Assembly (NCBI GenBank): GCA_012960115.1
Contig: DUBX01000014.1
Span: forward strand, 26,688-90,687
DNA from: Porticoccaceae bacterium
Lineage (GTDB): Bacteria > Pseudomonadota > Gammaproteobacteria > Pseudomonadales > Porticoccaceae
Length of the DNA stretch: 64,000 nucleotides
Direction of reading: 5' to 3'
Part shown: positions 19,291 to 27,093 of the stretch, one piece after another
Position numbering within the stretch: position 1 is the stretch's first letter
How the letters are laid out: every line of letters starts with the position of its first letter
Position numbers and translations under genes: made by a program
The notes under the pieces: model-generated
Seen by the model: only the letters and a program-made list of their open reading frames with translations
Told to the model about the DNA's origin: nothing
The model's database searches: none

Positions 19291-21303
19291 TTATCGCCGT
19301 CGGCGTTTTCTTCCGCCAACCGAATCTTGCTCGACTTTTTCCTGGGGTTTATCAACCACCGAAAAGAGGTTGGGGAACGGATCTTTTTTATTGGGAAACG
19401 CCATGGCATCAACAAAATAATCCTGAAATTTAGGTTCCAAAGCCGTCTCTATTTTCTCAATATTTTTAACCAGAGTCTCGATCACATTACGGGACTCAGC
19501 ATTTAGAAGAGCGATACGAGCACCCGTACCGGCCGCATTGCCGGCAGAGGAAACCTGTTCTAACACGCAATCCGGAATCAAACCCAGAACCATAGCGTGC
19601 TGCACATTAATATGGCTACCAAAAGCGCCTGCCAAACGAATGCGTTCAATGTGGTCAGTGCCTATATGGTCCATGAGTAATTTTACCCCGGCATAAAGTG
19701 CTGCCTTGGCCAGCTGAATTTGACGTATATCATTTTGTGTCACCACAATCTGAGCCTCATCGGAGTCTGGGGTATGCAGGACGTAAGACCAAGTACGGTC
19801 ATTTTTGATAATTCTCGAGGTTCTGCCAATCAACTCACCATCGACAATCCCATCCACCGTAACTATCCCAGCCAAGTACATCTCAGCGACCACTTCAATA
19901 ATTCCAGAACCACAGATACCTGTAACGCCATGGCTTGCAATGGCATCAGTAAAACCTTTCTCATCAGACCAAAGCTCTGACCCAATGACCTTAAAACGTG
20001 GATCCAGAGTTTCGCGATTAATTCGCACTCGCTCTATGGCACCTGTTGCGGCGCGTTGCCCACAGCTAATCTGTGCGCCCTCAAAGGCGGGGCCAGTAGG
20101 GCTAGAGCAAGCCAATAAGCGTTCGCGATTACCTAGCACTATCTCAGCATTGGTACCTACGTCAACCAACAGGGTCATCTCGCCTTGTAACTGAGGTTCT
20201 TCAGACAGGATCATCCCAGCGGTATCAGCACCTACATGGCCTGCAATACATGGCAATATGTAAATACGGCCGCCGCCATTAATCTTTAAATCTAACTCGG
20301 CTGCTGGCATTTCCACGGCAGCATCTGTAGTCAACGCAAAAGGCGCGCCTCCCAATTCCACAGGACTAATACCGAGCAAAATGTGGTGCATGATCGGATT
20401 AGCGACTAAGGAGACCTCCAAAATATCTTCGATATCGGCACCTAGTTCTTCAACCGCTTCGACAAATAGTCGGTTGAGCGCCTGACGGATCACAACAGTC
20501 ATCTCATCAGCGCCTTCAGGGTGCATCATCACATAGGAAACACGGCTCATTAGATCTTCGCCAAAGCGTATTTGCGGATTCATAGTGCTGGCACTGGCCA
20601 GCACTTCTCCACTTGCTAGATCACACAGATGAGCAGCTATAGTAGTCGAGCCAACATCCACAGCCACACCATAAGCCTTCTCGTGAAATCCGGCCCAGAG
20701 AGCAATAATCTGTTGGTTTTTGTGCACAGCAACGGTGATTGCTCTCTTACCCGCCGCTAATACTGGTTGTAACGTTTTCAGCAGACGGTTGTCACAATTG
20801 AGACCCGACAGTTGCCATTCTTGTTCTAAAGCCTCTATTAGTCGCTGCAAATCTCCTTTAGGCACATGCATATCCGGCTCTTCTACCTGAACATAGTAAA
20901 GTCTGGTGGAAGGGTCGAGGACAATATCGCGGTGCTCTGCATCTTTGCGCACAATTTGTCGGTGCACCTGACTTTCAGGCGGCACGTCAATGACGACGTC
21001 ATCAAGTAGCAAGGTATGGCAACTCAGACGTCGCCCCTGCGCTAGTGGTGTTTTACGCTCACCATATTTAATTTCTGTGGCACAGACCGCAGAGAGATGG
21101 CTACTATCGGAGTTAATTTGATGCTTGGGAAAGGCACCTTCAGCACAGGTGATTTGGCAACGACCGCAAAGACCTCGACCACCACAAACTGAGTCGATAT
21201 CCACCCCCAAGACCCTTGCCGCATGAAGCAACGGGGTATTAACCGGAAAGCTACCACGCCGGCCAGAAGGAGTGAACACAACTTTGACTTGCTTATCTGC
21301 CAT
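19291..21303 (-). CDS. RACo-type corrinoid activation protein (2Fe-2S, ASKHA/DUF4445)
   Basis: 670 residues. The N-terminal ferredoxin domain has plant-type cluster ligands Cys40, Cys46, Cys49 and Cys95 (CGGRGLCGRC). The remainder is the DUF4445 ASKHA-fold domain, with nucleotide-binding motifs VAVDVGSTTIAAHL and LLVDVGTNAEIVLG and the segment SSPTGPAFEGAQISCG. Such proteins (RACo, RamA relatives) use ATP to drive reduction of inactive Co(II) corrinoid back to Co(I). It is the last gene of the methyltransferase run, 51 bases after the folate methyltransferase gene. The C-terminus is an unusual basic tail, GGRKRRRR. Homology to RACo is clear; its partner is inferred to be the corrinoid protein at 24660-25358. 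Confidence 0.9.
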   Translation of the reverse strand: MADKQVKVVFTPSGRRGSFPVNTPLLHAARVLGVDIDSVCGGRGLCGRCQITCAEGAFPKHQINSDSSHLSAVCATEIKYGERKTPLAQGRRLSCHTLLLDDVVIDVPPESQVHRQIVRKDAEHRDIVLDPSTRLYYVQVEEPDMHVPKGDLQRLIEALEQEWQLSGLNCDNRLLKTLQPVLAAGKRAITVAVHKNQQIIALWAGFHEKAYGVAVDVGSTTIAAHLCDLASGEVLASASTMNPQIRFGEDLMSRVSYVMMHPEGADEMTVVIRQALNRLFVEAVEELGADIEDILEVSLVANPIMHHILLGISPVELGGAPFALTTDAAVEMPAAELDLKINGGGRIYILPCIAGHVGADTAGMILSEEPQLQGEMTLLVDVGTNAEIVLGNRERLLACSSPTGPAFEGAQISCGQRAATGAIERVRINRETLDPRFKVIGSELWSDEKGFTDAIASHGVTGICGSGIIEVVAEMYLAGIVTVDGIVDGELIGRTSRIIKNDRTWSYVLHTPDSDEAQIVVTQNDIRQIQLAKAALYAGVKLLMDHIGTDHIERIRLAGAFGSHINVQHAMVLGLIPDCVLEQVSSAGNAAGTGARIALLNAESRNVIETLVKNIEKIETALEPKFQDYFVDAMAFPNKKDPFPNLFSVVDKPQEKVEQDSVGGRKRRRR

Positions 21304-21354
21304 TAGATCAGTCTACCTACCATTGCTACATTTCATTTAAACACTATAGGGTAT

Positions 21355-22248
21355 TTATGCTCTCCGACGACGACCACCGCGCACGCGTTCAGTACCGGCG
21401 GCCTGAGGCTCACGGTAAGCCCTAATCCAATTGGCGCAGTTAGGATCATTACCCATCATCACATCGCCACCCCTCACAGCTTGCATAACTTCTGGATGCA
21501 GTGGACTTGTGATTGCTGAGGTCATACCGGCTCCCATTGCCATGGTCAAAAATGCACTATTGATACCATTTCGATTAGGTAATCCAAAGCTCACGTTGGA
21601 GGCTCCACAGGTAGTGTTAACTTTCAATTCTTCACGTAGACGTCGCACCACATGCATCACCTGCAAACCAGCAGTATTAATTGCGCCAATCGGCATCACC
21701 AAAGGGTCAACAATGACATCACTGTAATGAATGCCGTAATCAGCCGCACGCTCAACAATTTTCTTAGCAACGGCGAAACGTTCGTCGGGGTCTTCAGAAA
21801 TGCCAGTTTCATCATTGGAAATTGCGACAACAGCAGCACCATATTTCTTTACCAAAGGAAGCACTCTTTCTAACACTTCATCTTCACCGGTAACGGAATT
21901 AACCAACGCCTTGCCTTGATAAACTGACAGACCTGCCTCCAATGCGGCAATAATAGAGGAATCGATACTTAACGGCACATCGGTTATCGATTGCACCAAT
22001 TGAATAGCCTCGGCCAGGATACGCGGCTCATCAGCCAAGGGAATACCCGCATTTACATCCAACATATGGGCACCTGCCACAACCTGCGCCAGCGCATCAG
22101 ATTCAACGCGACTATAATCACCCACTTTCATCTCTTCGGCCAAAATTTTGCGGCCTGTAGGGTTAATACGTTCTCCAATGATAACAAAGGGTTGGTTAAA
22201 GCCTATTTTGACTTCTTTAGTGGCTGAACTGATGGTGGTTACAGTCAT
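21355..22248 (-). CDS. Methyltetrahydrofolate:corrinoid methyltransferase (MtgA/AcsE-like)
   Basis: 297 residues with a pterin-binding TIM barrel. ERINPTGRK near the N-terminus, LDVNAGIPL, LSIDSS and GASNVSFGLPNR are the folate-binding and family motifs shared with AcsE, MtgA and the MetH folate domain. In acetogens it moves methyl groups from CH3-THF to corrinoid; in the MtgABC glycine betaine system the same type runs from methyl-corrinoid to THF, and the gene context here supports that direction. It lies 15 bases after metF. The C-terminus RVRGGRRRRA is a basic tail outside the barrel, echoed in two other proteins of the operon. Confidence 0.9.
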   Translation of the reverse strand: MTVTTISSATKEVKIGFNQPFVIIGERINPTGRKILAEEMKVGDYSRVESDALAQVVAGAHMLDVNAGIPLADEPRILAEAIQLVQSITDVPLSIDSSIIAALEAGLSVYQGKALVNSVTGEDEVLERVLPLVKKYGAAVVAISNDETGISEDPDERFAVAKKIVERAADYGIHYSDVIVDPLVMPIGAINTAGLQVMHVVRRLREELKVNTTCGASNVSFGLPNRNGINSAFLTMAMGAGMTSAITSPLHPEVMQAVRGGDVMMGNDPNCANWIRAYREPQAAGTERVRGGRRRRA

Positions 22249-22263
22249 GTTTTTCTCCTAAAA

Positions 22264-23250
22264 TTAACGATTCGGGTGCCAGGGCGTTCTATCGCCCAAC
22301 ACTTTAGTTTTTTCTACGATCTCAGCGATCCGCTCCTCTTGGCGATAAGCCATAATATGCGCGCCACTCACACCGTCTATTTCTTTAACTTGATTGACCA
22401 TATCAATACAGATGTTGACACCTTCCTGACATTGATCCTTAGCCCCAGCAATCCGTTTGATAATATCGTCGGGGATATGCACACCAGCCACATTATTACG
22501 AATCCACTCGGCCGATTTGGCTGAAGCTAGTGGGCCTACACCCGCCAAAATAAACACTTTTTTATCTAAGCCCATATCTCTTATTTCAGACATGTAGGTT
22601 TTCAATCTGTCAATATCAAAACAATACTGAGTCTGAACAAACTGGGCGCCAGCAGCTACCTTTTTAGCCAATCGCAGCGGCCGATAATCCAGCGGTGGCA
22701 CAAACGGATTAGCGGCAGCCCCTATAAACACCTGAGGTCGTGAGCTGATTTTACGACCACTCAAAAACTCGCCTTTATCCCTCATGCCTCCTAGCATTTG
22801 CAGGCTAGTCATGCAGTCCATATCAAACACAGGCTTAGCCTGAGGATGATCGCCTGACTGCACTCCGTCACCGGTGAGGCAAAGAATATTGGACACACCC
22901 ATGGCCGACGCACCCAGCACATCACCCTGAATGGCGATACGATTCCGGTCACGACAAGAGATTTGCATGATCATCGAGTAGCCACGCCGCGTCAGCAACG
23001 CACACATACCAACACTGGACATATGACAGTTGGCGCCAGAACCATCGGTCGCGTTAATAGCATCAACATAACCATCAAACAAAGCTGCCCGCTCGTAGAC
23101 ATCATGGGGGTCGGCAGAATCTGGCGGCGCAATTTCAGCCGTAACCGCAAAGTGTCCCGCACGCAGTACTCTCTCAAATCGACCAGGAGAAAAATGGCCT
23201 GGCAGTATGGGTAAGTTCTCTCCAGCTAGGGGTTCATCATCAAAGATCAT
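22264..23250 (-). CDS. metF: Methylenetetrahydrofolate reductase (MetF)
   Basis: 328-residue FAD-binding TIM-barrel enzyme interconverting CH2-THF and CH3-THF. Visible family features are AVTAEIAPPDSADP near the N-terminus (catalytic Glu), ILCLTGDGVQSGDHP, FVQTQYCFDID and the late segment GVHIPDDIIKRI. It overlaps the MetV-like gene upstream by 4 bases (ATGA) and precedes the methyltransferase gene by 15, so all three are co-translated. In biosynthesis the enzyme reduces CH2-THF; here, supplied with CH3-THF from demethylation, an oxidative role is inferred. A separate housekeeping MetF may exist elsewhere in the genome. Confidence 0.93.
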   Translation of the reverse strand: MIFDDEPLAGENLPILPGHFSPGRFERVLRAGHFAVTAEIAPPDSADPHDVYERAALFDGYVDAINATDGSGANCHMSSVGMCALLTRRGYSMIMQISCRDRNRIAIQGDVLGASAMGVSNILCLTGDGVQSGDHPQAKPVFDMDCMTSLQMLGGMRDKGEFLSGRKISSRPQVFIGAAANPFVPPLDYRPLRLAKKVAAGAQFVQTQYCFDIDRLKTYMSEIRDMGLDKKVFILAGVGPLASAKSAEWIRNNVAGVHIPDDIIKRIAGAKDQCQEGVNICIDMVNQVKEIDGVSGAHIMAYRQEERIAEIVEKTKVLGDRTPWHPNR

Positions 23251-23708
23251 ACTTCACTGGCCCCCATCCTTTTTCTTACCGCACGCAACCAAGCACTAGA
23301 GCCTTTTAAACGAACATCGATCGGTGTCTGAATGACCTGAATCGCCGACACTGGACTGCCTATCAGCTGACTACCTTGCCAAGAAGTGACCCAAACACAA
23401 ACCATATCTGGTTCGATTTCGCAGTTACCATTAGCTCGCACACCACCGCAGGGGCCATTACGTAAAGTTTTGGGACAATTCATGGGACAGGCCATCCCGG
23501 TTTCACTTAGTGTGCATTGTCCGCATGATTGAGAATCAAACAGAAAGCCCTTAAGTAACTTTTCTACTGCGGCAAATCCTCGATCCAAACGATGATAACC
23601 CAGCCGCATAAAAATGGGATGCAACACTGCAAGACAGGCCTCTAGGCCCTGATAGGCCCAGTGCAACCCACGGGCATTTTTAACCGACCAATAGCGAACC
23701 CGCTTCAT
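23247..23708 (-). CDS. MetV-like protein (MTHFR C-terminal zinc/Cys domain, PF12225)
   Basis: 153 residues, with a Cys-rich core at Cys62, Cys65, Cys74, Cys78, Cys87, Cys96 and Cys104 (SCGQCTLSETGMACPMNCPK, then NGPCGGV). This is the methylenetetrahydrofolate reductase C-terminal family, called MetV in acetogens, where it forms a complex with MetF and connects it to other electron carriers. Overlapping start and stop codons with metF and with the PF13769 gene (4 bases each) support a stoichiometric complex. The metals bound here cannot be told from sequence. Confidence 0.87.
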   Translation of the reverse strand: MKRVRYWSVKNARGLHWAYQGLEACLAVLHPIFMRLGYHRLDRGFAAVEKLLKGFLFDSQSCGQCTLSETGMACPMNCPKTLRNGPCGGVRANGNCEIEPDMVCVWVTSWQGSQLIGSPVSAIQVIQTPIDVRLKGSSAWLRAVRKRMGASEV

Positions 23709-24013
23709 GCAGACTCAACCTTAAGACCTTTGTTAGCCACTAAAGCTGCTATATCGGCATTAGAGTATTCTGCCTCAATGACATCGGCAAACTGCTGGGC
23801 TAATTCCTGGGGACTCCCCTGCGCCTCAAGTGCGCAGGTTACTCGACGCCAGTCATCCAAATACTCTGCGCTGCCACCCTTCCCTGCTTTCATTGCCGCA
23901 CGATCAATAGCCGCCTGAAATCGATGACTAAGCACAGATTTGCCTCGCACACGACCACTTTTAACTAATATCTGAGCTGGGATATCGCGCCAAAATATTT
24001 CAATTTTCTGCAT
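23705..24013 (-). CDS. PF13769 ('virulence factor') family protein of unknown function
   Basis: A 102-residue soluble protein that I recognise as the small conserved family labelled 'virulence factor' (PF13769), with the motif IFWRDIPAQILVKSGRVRG and SHRFQAAIDRAAMKAG. The family name has no known basis in mechanism. It is repeatedly found beside MttB-like, DUF1638 and MetV-like genes in aerobic proteobacteria, which argues for a part in corrinoid-dependent demethylation, for example assembly or electron delivery; that is inference. It overlaps the MetV-like gene by 4 bases and follows the DUF1638 gene by 23. Confidence 0.65.
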   Translation of the reverse strand: MQKIEIFWRDIPAQILVKSGRVRGKSVLSHRFQAAIDRAAMKAGKGGSAEYLDDWRRVTCALEAQGSPQELAQQFADVIEAEYSNADIAALVANKGLKVESA

Positions 24014-24036
24014 ACCATTACTCTCTATGTAAGCGG

Positions 24037-24660
24037 CTATCGACTAAATTTTAAAATTTGCTGTTGCAGGCTGCGGTCTAAATCACCATAACCCGTATGC
24101 AAATGATGAAAACCCAATCCTAAAAACTCAGCCGCTGCTTTTGCCTTTACCAGCAACTCGGCATCTTGGCGCTGGGACAGGTAAATCACACCGGTGTAAT
24201 TAGCAAAGTATTGATCACGCAACTCTGGGTGCCTGTCGAGCTTTAGCCCTTTAACCATAATGCGATCAAAATGTTCGACCAAAAAGTCCGTCAGATAAAA
24301 GGTTCCCAATTCCTGTCCGGCCAATTCAGAAAACCGCTCTTCAGTGGCATAAAACGAATAACAGTGAGCACCTGGCAAGCGCTCTATATTCTCTTCCTCT
24401 AAAACACGATCAATCTCACCGCCTGTGCCACAGTCAGCGTAGGCAACAAAAATGCTTTGGTACTGGCCGAGGTTCTGTTTAATCTTGTCGCGTAGCTTCT
24501 CAGGAATCAATTTTGGTCGATTGTGTAACTCTGCGTCCAAACATTGCAAATCAATTTGATTCCAATTATTCAGCCTCTGTAGCCACACTATTTCATGAGC
24601 CAATGCACCGCAGGCAATCACTAGAAGCTTTGCCTTTGACTGCTCACTGGCCCTTTTCAT
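24037..24660 (-). CDS. DUF1638 family protein
   Basis: 207 residues, cytoplasmic. LLVIACGALAHEI near the N-terminus and the central IFVAYADCGTGGEIDRVL are the conserved blocks of DUF1638 (PF07796), with Cys in both. Members occur next to corrinoid methyltransferase genes in methanogens, acetogens and some aerobes; no biochemical function is settled to my knowledge. The start codon shares one base with the corrinoid-protein stop (TAATG), so the two are translationally coupled. A role in corrinoid handling is plausible. Confidence 0.78.
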   Translation of the reverse strand: MKRASEQSKAKLLVIACGALAHEIVWLQRLNNWNQIDLQCLDAELHNRPKLIPEKLRDKIKQNLGQYQSIFVAYADCGTGGEIDRVLEEENIERLPGAHCYSFYATEERFSELAGQELGTFYLTDFLVEHFDRIMVKGLKLDRHPELRDQYFANYTGVIYLSQRQDAELLVKAKAAAEFLGLGFHHLHTGYGDLDRSLQQQILKFSR

Positions 24661-25358
24661 TAAGCCGGCTCTAATGCTCGACGCTCAGACATCAGCCGAA
24701 TTGCTGTGGTCGCCGCATCCGCCGCATCGCGACAGTAAGCATCGGCGCCCACCGCGATGCCAAACTCTTCATTAAGCGGCGCTCCGCCGACCATAACGAT
24801 GTACTTGTCACGCATATTCTGTTCTTTCAGCGCATCGACAACTACTTTCATGTAAGGCATGGTCGTGGTTAAAAGTGCCGACATCCCCAGAATATCCGGT
24901 TTGTGTCGCTCCAGCGCGGCAAAGTAATCTTCGACAGAGTTGTTGATGCCTATATCGTAAACATCAAAACCAGCCCCCTCCATCATCATCGCTACTAGGT
25001 TCTTACCGATATCATGAATATCACCCTTAACCGTACCGATAACCATGGTGCCCACGGGCTTGGCGCCTGTCTCAGCCAACAATGGCTTTAAAATCGACAT
25101 GCCGCCTTTCATCGCGTTGGCAGACAGTAAAACTTCCGGGACGAACAAAATACCATCACGGAAATCAATGCCAACGATAGTCATACCATCAACCAAAGCC
25201 TCTCCCAAGACCTTTTCAGCAGACCAGCCCCGAGCCAGAAGGATGTCAGTTCCCTCTATAATTTCTTCTTTTAGTCCGTCGTACAGATCATCATGCATCT
25301 GTAAAACCAAATCTTCGTCGGATAGTTCTGCTAATACGATATCGTCTTCATCAGACAT
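24660..25358 (-). CDS. Corrinoid (B12-binding) methyl-carrier protein, MtbC/MtgC-like
   Basis: 232 residues. An N-terminal helical cap (about 30-90; VPEVLLSANAMKGGMSIL) is followed by a Rossmann B12-binding domain with the signature GDIHDIGKN, in which His115 is the expected lower cobalt ligand, then SALLTTTMPYM and VMVGGAPL. It is the methyl shuttle between the MttB-like methyltransferase (encoded 25 bases upstream) and the folate methyltransferase (21355-22248). An acidic N-terminal extension of about 25 residues precedes the cap; it could pair with the basic tails of its partners (inference). Confidence 0.95.
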   Translation of the reverse strand: MSDEDDIVLAELSDEDLVLQMHDDLYDGLKEEIIEGTDILLARGWSAEKVLGEALVDGMTIVGIDFRDGILFVPEVLLSANAMKGGMSILKPLLAETGAKPVGTMVIGTVKGDIHDIGKNLVAMMMEGAGFDVYDIGINNSVEDYFAALERHKPDILGMSALLTTTMPYMKVVVDALKEQNMRDKYIVMVGGAPLNEEFGIAVGADAYCRDAADAATTAIRLMSERRALEPA

Positions 25359-25383
25359 GTGTTGTAACCCTCAAATAGGTTTT

Positions 25384-26937
25384 TTAATAATCACGATCGG
25401 CAAACGAGCCTTTTCGCCGCGCCATAAAGTCCAACAGTGCTTCATCAATCGCTGGATCTATCGCCGGCGCCTGATATTCATTAAGCATTTTCTTCCATAG
25501 GATATTGGCGCGTTGAGCTGTATCCAAAGCGCCATCCGCCGACCATTGCTCATAGCTGTTGTTATCAGCCACCGTTGAACGATAGAAGGCAGTTTCGAAG
25601 TTTTTCAGGGTGTGAGCAGAACCTAGGTAATGCTTACCCGGACCCACTTCTCGCACCGCATCAAGGGCCTGGCCATTTTCAGACATATCCATACCACCGA
25701 GTAGGACAGATATCATGCTGGCCTGATCACAATCCATAACGAATTTCTCATAACCCATCGCCAAGCCGCCTTCTAACCAACCCGCGGTATGTAACATAAA
25801 GTTAACTCCGGCTAGAGCAGACGTCTGCAGAGTATTAGCCGCCTCATAAGCCGCCTGAGCATCAGGCAATTTAGAGCCACAAAGGCCCCCACCACTACGA
25901 AATGGAACCCCAAGACGCCGAGCTAATGAAGCCGCAGCATAAATAACTTGGCTGGGCTCTGGCGTGCCAAAGGTAGGTGCACCTGTCGCCATGGATACCG
26001 CAGCAGCAAATGTCCCAAAAACAACGGGCGCCCCAGGTCGACACAGCTGGGTAAAAGCAATACCAGCTAATGCTTCGGCTAAAATCTGGGTAACTGTACC
26101 TGCCGTAGTCACTGGTGACATGGCTCCCGCAAGAATAAATGGCGATACCACTGTCGCCTGATTATTACGCGCATAAACCTTTAATGAACCAAGCATGGTC
26201 GCGTCATAGGTCATTGGCGAATTCACGTTAATCAGACTAGTTAATACACAATTTTGATCAACAAACTCTTCACCAAATACTAACTTAGCCATATCCACTG
26301 TATCTTGGGCACGCTCATGATGGGTTACTGAACCCATTAATGGTTTATCGCTGAGCTTAAAATGGGTGTACACCATGTCGAAGTGACGTTTATTCACCGG
26401 TAAATCCACAGGCTCACAGATAGTGCCACCTGAGTGGTGTATATCTGGTGCCATGTAGGCCAATTTGACAAAGTTTTCAAAGTCATTAATGGTCGCGTAG
26501 CGCCGGCCTTTGTCAATATCATGGACAAAAGGTGAGCCATACGCGGGCACTAACACAGTGCGCTTACCACCGATAATAACGTTGCGCTCAGGATTTCGGG
26601 CGTATTGTACATATTCTCGTGGCGCCGTCGCTTGAATTAGAGAACGACACAGGCCTTTGGGGAAATGCACCCGAGTACCCTGAACATCTGCTCCAGCTTC
26701 TTTCCACATTTCCAGAGCTTCTGGGTCATCTAGAAAATCAATACCGATCTCTTCCAAAAGGATATCAGCGTTATCTTCTATCAGCTGTAAATTCTCTTCA
26801 GTCAGATATTCAAAATACGGGATTTTGCGCTCAATAAACGGAGTGGTTTCAATCACTGCATTGGCACGAGCTTCGCGGCGCCCTTCACGGCCACCACCCT
26901 CTCTACCTGCTCTTCTACGCCCTGTTGGTTCAGTCAT
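25384..26937 (-). CDS. MttB-superfamily methyltransferase without pyrrolysine (glycine betaine-type candidate)
   Basis: A 517-residue member of the trimethylamine methyltransferase superfamily, a TIM barrel that moves a methyl group from a methylated amine to Co(I) corrinoid. The start is set at ATG 26937 (after CGGAAG), which drops 42 codons of an over-long frame. The reading frame has no internal amber codon, so it cannot be the pyrrolysine-dependent trimethylamine enzyme; characterised members without pyrrolysine act on glycine betaine (MtgB), proline betaine, carnitine or butyrobetaine. Next-door dimethylglycine and sarcosine oxidation genes make glycine betaine the best guess. Residues 7-24 form an Arg/Gly-rich tail (GRRRAGREGGGREGRREAR) ahead of the barrel. 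Confidence 0.88.
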   Translation of the reverse strand: MTEPTGRRRAGREGGGREGRREARANAVIETTPFIERKIPYFEYLTEENLQLIEDNADILLEEIGIDFLDDPEALEMWKEAGADVQGTRVHFPKGLCRSLIQATAPREYVQYARNPERNVIIGGKRTVLVPAYGSPFVHDIDKGRRYATINDFENFVKLAYMAPDIHHSGGTICEPVDLPVNKRHFDMVYTHFKLSDKPLMGSVTHHERAQDTVDMAKLVFGEEFVDQNCVLTSLINVNSPMTYDATMLGSLKVYARNNQATVVSPFILAGAMSPVTTAGTVTQILAEALAGIAFTQLCRPGAPVVFGTFAAAVSMATGAPTFGTPEPSQVIYAAASLARRLGVPFRSGGGLCGSKLPDAQAAYEAANTLQTSALAGVNFMLHTAGWLEGGLAMGYEKFVMDCDQASMISVLLGGMDMSENGQALDAVREVGPGKHYLGSAHTLKNFETAFYRSTVADNNSYEQWSADGALDTAQRANILWKKMLNEYQAPAIDPAIDEALLDFMARRKGSFADRDY

Positions 26938-27093
26938 AATGATACTTCCGTTGGAGAGTATATTGCTCTCATATAATGGATCTATTATCGCCAGCAGTCT
27001 GTTCTTGTTTAGGTCAGACCGCATATGGCGATACGACACAGGAATACCCGTCTGCGACGCCATTAAATAGCGTCTTTTAAAGCCTCTTTTTAC

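Noticed and set aside
25384..26937. Pyrrolysine-dependent trimethylamine methyltransferase
   Set aside because: The reading frame is continuous with no internal amber codon in the barrel, so the trimethylamine-specific MttB with Pyl is excluded unless the sequence is wrong.
26938..27063. 42-residue N-terminal extension of the MttB-like protein
   Set aside because: No ribosome binding site and no family similarity; ATG 26937 follows CGGAAG and begins the basic tail seen in relatives.
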